From assembly GCA_004558955.1 (NCBI GenBank), contig SFZC01000001.1, forward strand, positions 1-60,390: a stretch of 60,390 nucleotides of DNA. The letters are read 5' to 3'. The stretch is from a bacterium. Its GTDB lineage: Bacteria; Cyanobacteriota; Vampirovibrionia; Gastranaerophilales; Gastranaerophilaceae. The notes beneath the pieces are model-generated. The model worked only from the letters and a program-made list of their open reading frames with translations. It made no database searches and was not told the DNA's origin. Positions 60,376 to 60,390 of this stretch are shown one piece after another. The position numbers and the translations under genes were made by a program. Positions within the stretch are counted from its first letter, which is position 1; each line of letters begins with the position of its first letter.

Positions 60376-60390
60376 TCTTAAAAAATGAGA

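Overview
The window looks like a stretch of chromosome from an AT-rich, Gram-negative, non-photosynthetic bacterium. The best fit is the Gastranaerophilales / Vampirovibrionia (Melainabacteria) side of the Cyanobacteriota. This is an inference: the prepilin with the GFTLAEVLITLG signature, the LPS-export genes lptC/lptA, an AMIN-domain envelope protein, a VKOR-thioredoxin fusion, many TPR and hypothetical proteins, and no photosynthesis genes. No rRNA, tRNA, CRISPR array, transposase or integrase gene was seen. Almost all of the sequence is ordinary chromosomal coding DNA in short operons on both strands.

Layout. 1-1.1 kb: a type IV pilin-like gene divergent from a small HTH regulator across a palindromic operator. 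1.2-5.4 kb: hemW, a membrane protein, a WecA/MraY-type transferase and glyA. 5.5-10.7 kb: a hypothetical protein, an OmpH/Skp-like chaperone, two TPR-like proteins, queH and a VKOR-thioredoxin fusion. 10.8-15.7 kb: a GspE-N-like protein with asparaginase, facing a LysM-amidase / LysM-lysozyme operon. 15.8-24.7 kb: upp-mlaD, a CxxCxxCC protein, an EamA transporter, corA, tcdA, rnhA-uvrD type helicase and aroC. 24.8-26.9 kb: a lone receiver domain, a DRE-TIM aldolase-like enzyme and a radical SAM protein. 26.9-29.2 kb: a PilM-PilN fusion and PilO. 29.3-32.9 kb: nadA-rlmB, rpoD and ispF. 33.0-33.3 kb: a broken pilin/regulator pair fused to a repeat. 33.4-35.4 kb: histidine kinase plus a REC-GGDEF-like-REC protein. 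35.4-38.3 kb: a structured, riboswitch-like leader followed by three genes of unknown function. 38.4-43.8 kb: repeats, a HEAT protein, a PAS-GAF histidine kinase and an AT-rich acyltransferase islet. 43.9-48.7 kb: ffh, secF, secD, dapA. 48.8-54.6 kb: lptC-lptA-TPR-dprA-topA. 54.6-60.4 kb: repeat, TPR protein, a small helical protein, era and an AMIN-domain membrane protein.

Themes. Envelope functions dominate: undecaprenyl-phosphate sugar transfer, LPS transport, lipid transport (MlaD), cell-wall hydrolases, pilus assembly and Sec/SRP export. Three patterns stand out beyond the genes. (1) A roughly 200-nt leader at 35405-35602 carries competing helices and a hairpin that hides the ribosome-binding site of the next gene, so it is a strong candidate RNA switch with some resemblance to the cobalamin riboswitch core. 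(2) At least eight genes have a -10 box exactly 6 nt before the ATG and no Shine-Dalgarno sequence, which points to leaderless transcripts. (3) Modular hairpin repeats sit at operon ends and are tied to pilin/HTH gene pairs, including one decayed pair.
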